13,771 nt of DNA from Desulfobacterales bacterium (GTDB taxonomy: Bacteria > Desulfobacterota > Desulfobacteria > Desulfobacterales > JAUWMJ01). The notes below the pieces were generated by a model. The model saw nothing but the letters and a program-made list of their open reading frames with translations. It had not been told where the DNA came from and made no database searches. The DNA is taken from assembly GCA_030613225.1 (NCBI GenBank), contig JAUWMJ010000026.1:1-13771 (forward strand), given 5' to 3'. Both the position numbers and the translations under genes were made by a program. Of the stretch, positions 13,359-13,771 are shown piece after piece; position 1 is the stretch's first letter, and the number at the start of each line of letters is the position of its first letter.

Positions 13359-13579
13359 AAATTTGATGACGTCATAAAAAGTCATTTTTCTCCACTAATC
13401 TCGCGGAGAACACAGAGAATATCTTTTTTTATTAAATAGTTATCTCAGCAAGCTCCGTGTCCCGTTTTATTGTTCTCAAGTTTCATTTTTAAAAAAAACA
13501 GCAGAAAATTATCATGTGCGAGAATGGGCCACCATTAAGCTCTGTGGTAAATTCAACTTTTTACGAGTTCATCAAAATT
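13359..13579. mobile_element. MITE-like element A of the TAAAAAGTC family
   Basis: The 25-bp left end (13359-13383, containing TTTGATGACGTCATAAAAAG) matches the reverse complement of 13555-13579 at 20 of 25 positions. Inside is another common intergenic repeat type (CGCGGAGAACACAGAGA near 13402 and CTCTGTGGTAAATTC near 13540). There is no coding capacity. It is probably a composite non-autonomous element. Confidence 0.6.
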
Positions 13580-13586
13580 GACGGTT

Positions 13587-13703
13587 TCGTAAAAAGTCCC
13601 AATTCTGTCACTCCGGCGAAAGCCGGAGTCCAGAAGCTATTGAAATGACTGGATTCCGGCTTTCGCCGGAATGACGAAAAAGGTATTTTCAGACTTTTTA
13701 CGA
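13587..13703. mobile_element. MITE-like element B with nested GC-rich hairpins
   Basis: TCGTAAAAAGTC (13587-13598) and GACTTTTTACGA (13692-13703) are perfect 12-bp terminal inverted repeats of a 117-bp unit. Inside, 13607-13633 pairs with 13649-13675 at 25 of 27 positions, and each arm is itself a hairpin (TCCGGC-GAAA-GCCGGA on the left, with a GNRA-type tetraloop). It begins 7 bases after the right end of element A. The flank after the right end (CGCCATCAAAATT) resembles the family's extended end. Confidence 0.75.
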
Positions 13704-13768
13704 CGCCATCAAAATTAAATTGTCTTTACCTTTCTTAAACAGTGATTAAGTTCAAGGATAAATTTTTT

Positions 13769-13771
13769 ATG
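13769..13771 (+). other. Possible start codon of the next gene
   Basis: The window ends in ATG preceded at about 10 bases by AAGGA (13754-13758), a reasonable ribosome site. Nothing of the product can be seen. Confidence 0.3.

Larger units (their letters stand above)
13273..13768. other. 496-bp repeat-rich gap after icd
   Basis: No supported gene. After about 85 unremarkable bases it consists largely of two inverted-repeat elements of one family (13359-13579 and 13587-13703). No clear rho-independent terminator follows icd. Confidence 0.7.

Overview
The window looks like bacterial chromosome from a Desulfobacterota (deltaproteobacterial, sulfate-reducer-like) genome. This is inferred from three things: intergenic repeats of a type I associate with that group (ends in TCGTAAAAAGTC, and GTGACTAAAGTGCCTAAAGT), the moderately AT-rich base composition, and a lipid gene set rich in radical-SAM enzymes. 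No rRNA, tRNA, CRISPR array or recognisable transposase gene was found. The taxonomic call is an inference.

Layout. (1) 1-869, minus strand: the first 58 bases of a short-chain dehydrogenase/reductase that runs off the left edge, preceded by a small hot-dog dehydratase (426-869). (2) 870-1014: an AT-rich divergent promoter region with a 24-bp dyad that overlaps an extended -10-like sequence. (3) 1015-10440, plus strand: a lipid/polyketide-type cluster in the order ACP, B12-binding radical SAM protein, FabZ-like dehydratase, second ACP, two paralogous radical SAM proteins, two ketosynthases, a hot-dog thioesterase, and a stand-alone PKS-type double hot-dog dehydratase. Several neighbours overlap or nearly touch (B12-rSAM/FabZ; ACP2/rSAM; rSAM/KS1; KS1/KS2; KS2/thioesterase). 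Other junctions have been opened by repeat elements at 1356-1690, 3412-3748, 5148-5226 and 9264-9509. (4) 10437-13272: citrate synthase (minus) and NADP-type isocitrate dehydrogenase (plus), divergent across a 280-bp regulatory gap. Citrate synthase converges on the last cluster gene with overlapping stop codons. (5) 13273-13771: a repeat-rich gap that ends in a possible start codon.

How the genes fit together. Two ACPs carry the growing chain; two ketosynthases with intact Cys-His-His residues condense it; an SDR-type ketoreductase (left edge) and up to three unrelated dehydratases would make double bonds; the thioesterase would release or edit the product. No enoyl reductase, acyltransferase or malonyl transferase is visible, so an unsaturated acyl chain is the natural prediction. 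Three radical SAM enzymes, one with a cobalamin-type N-terminal domain and two with an extra C-terminal cysteine cluster, would then tailor that chain by C-C bond formation, cyclisation, methylation or rearrangement. The gene content recalls clusters proposed for unusual membrane lipids such as ladderanes in anammox bacteria, but the product cannot be read from sequence. This is the best candidate for an undescribed system here. The most striking non-coding feature is a 107-bp hairpin at 3412-3518. It supplies the last 16 codons of the FabZ-like gene, and its mismatches become G-U/T wobbles only on the minus strand.
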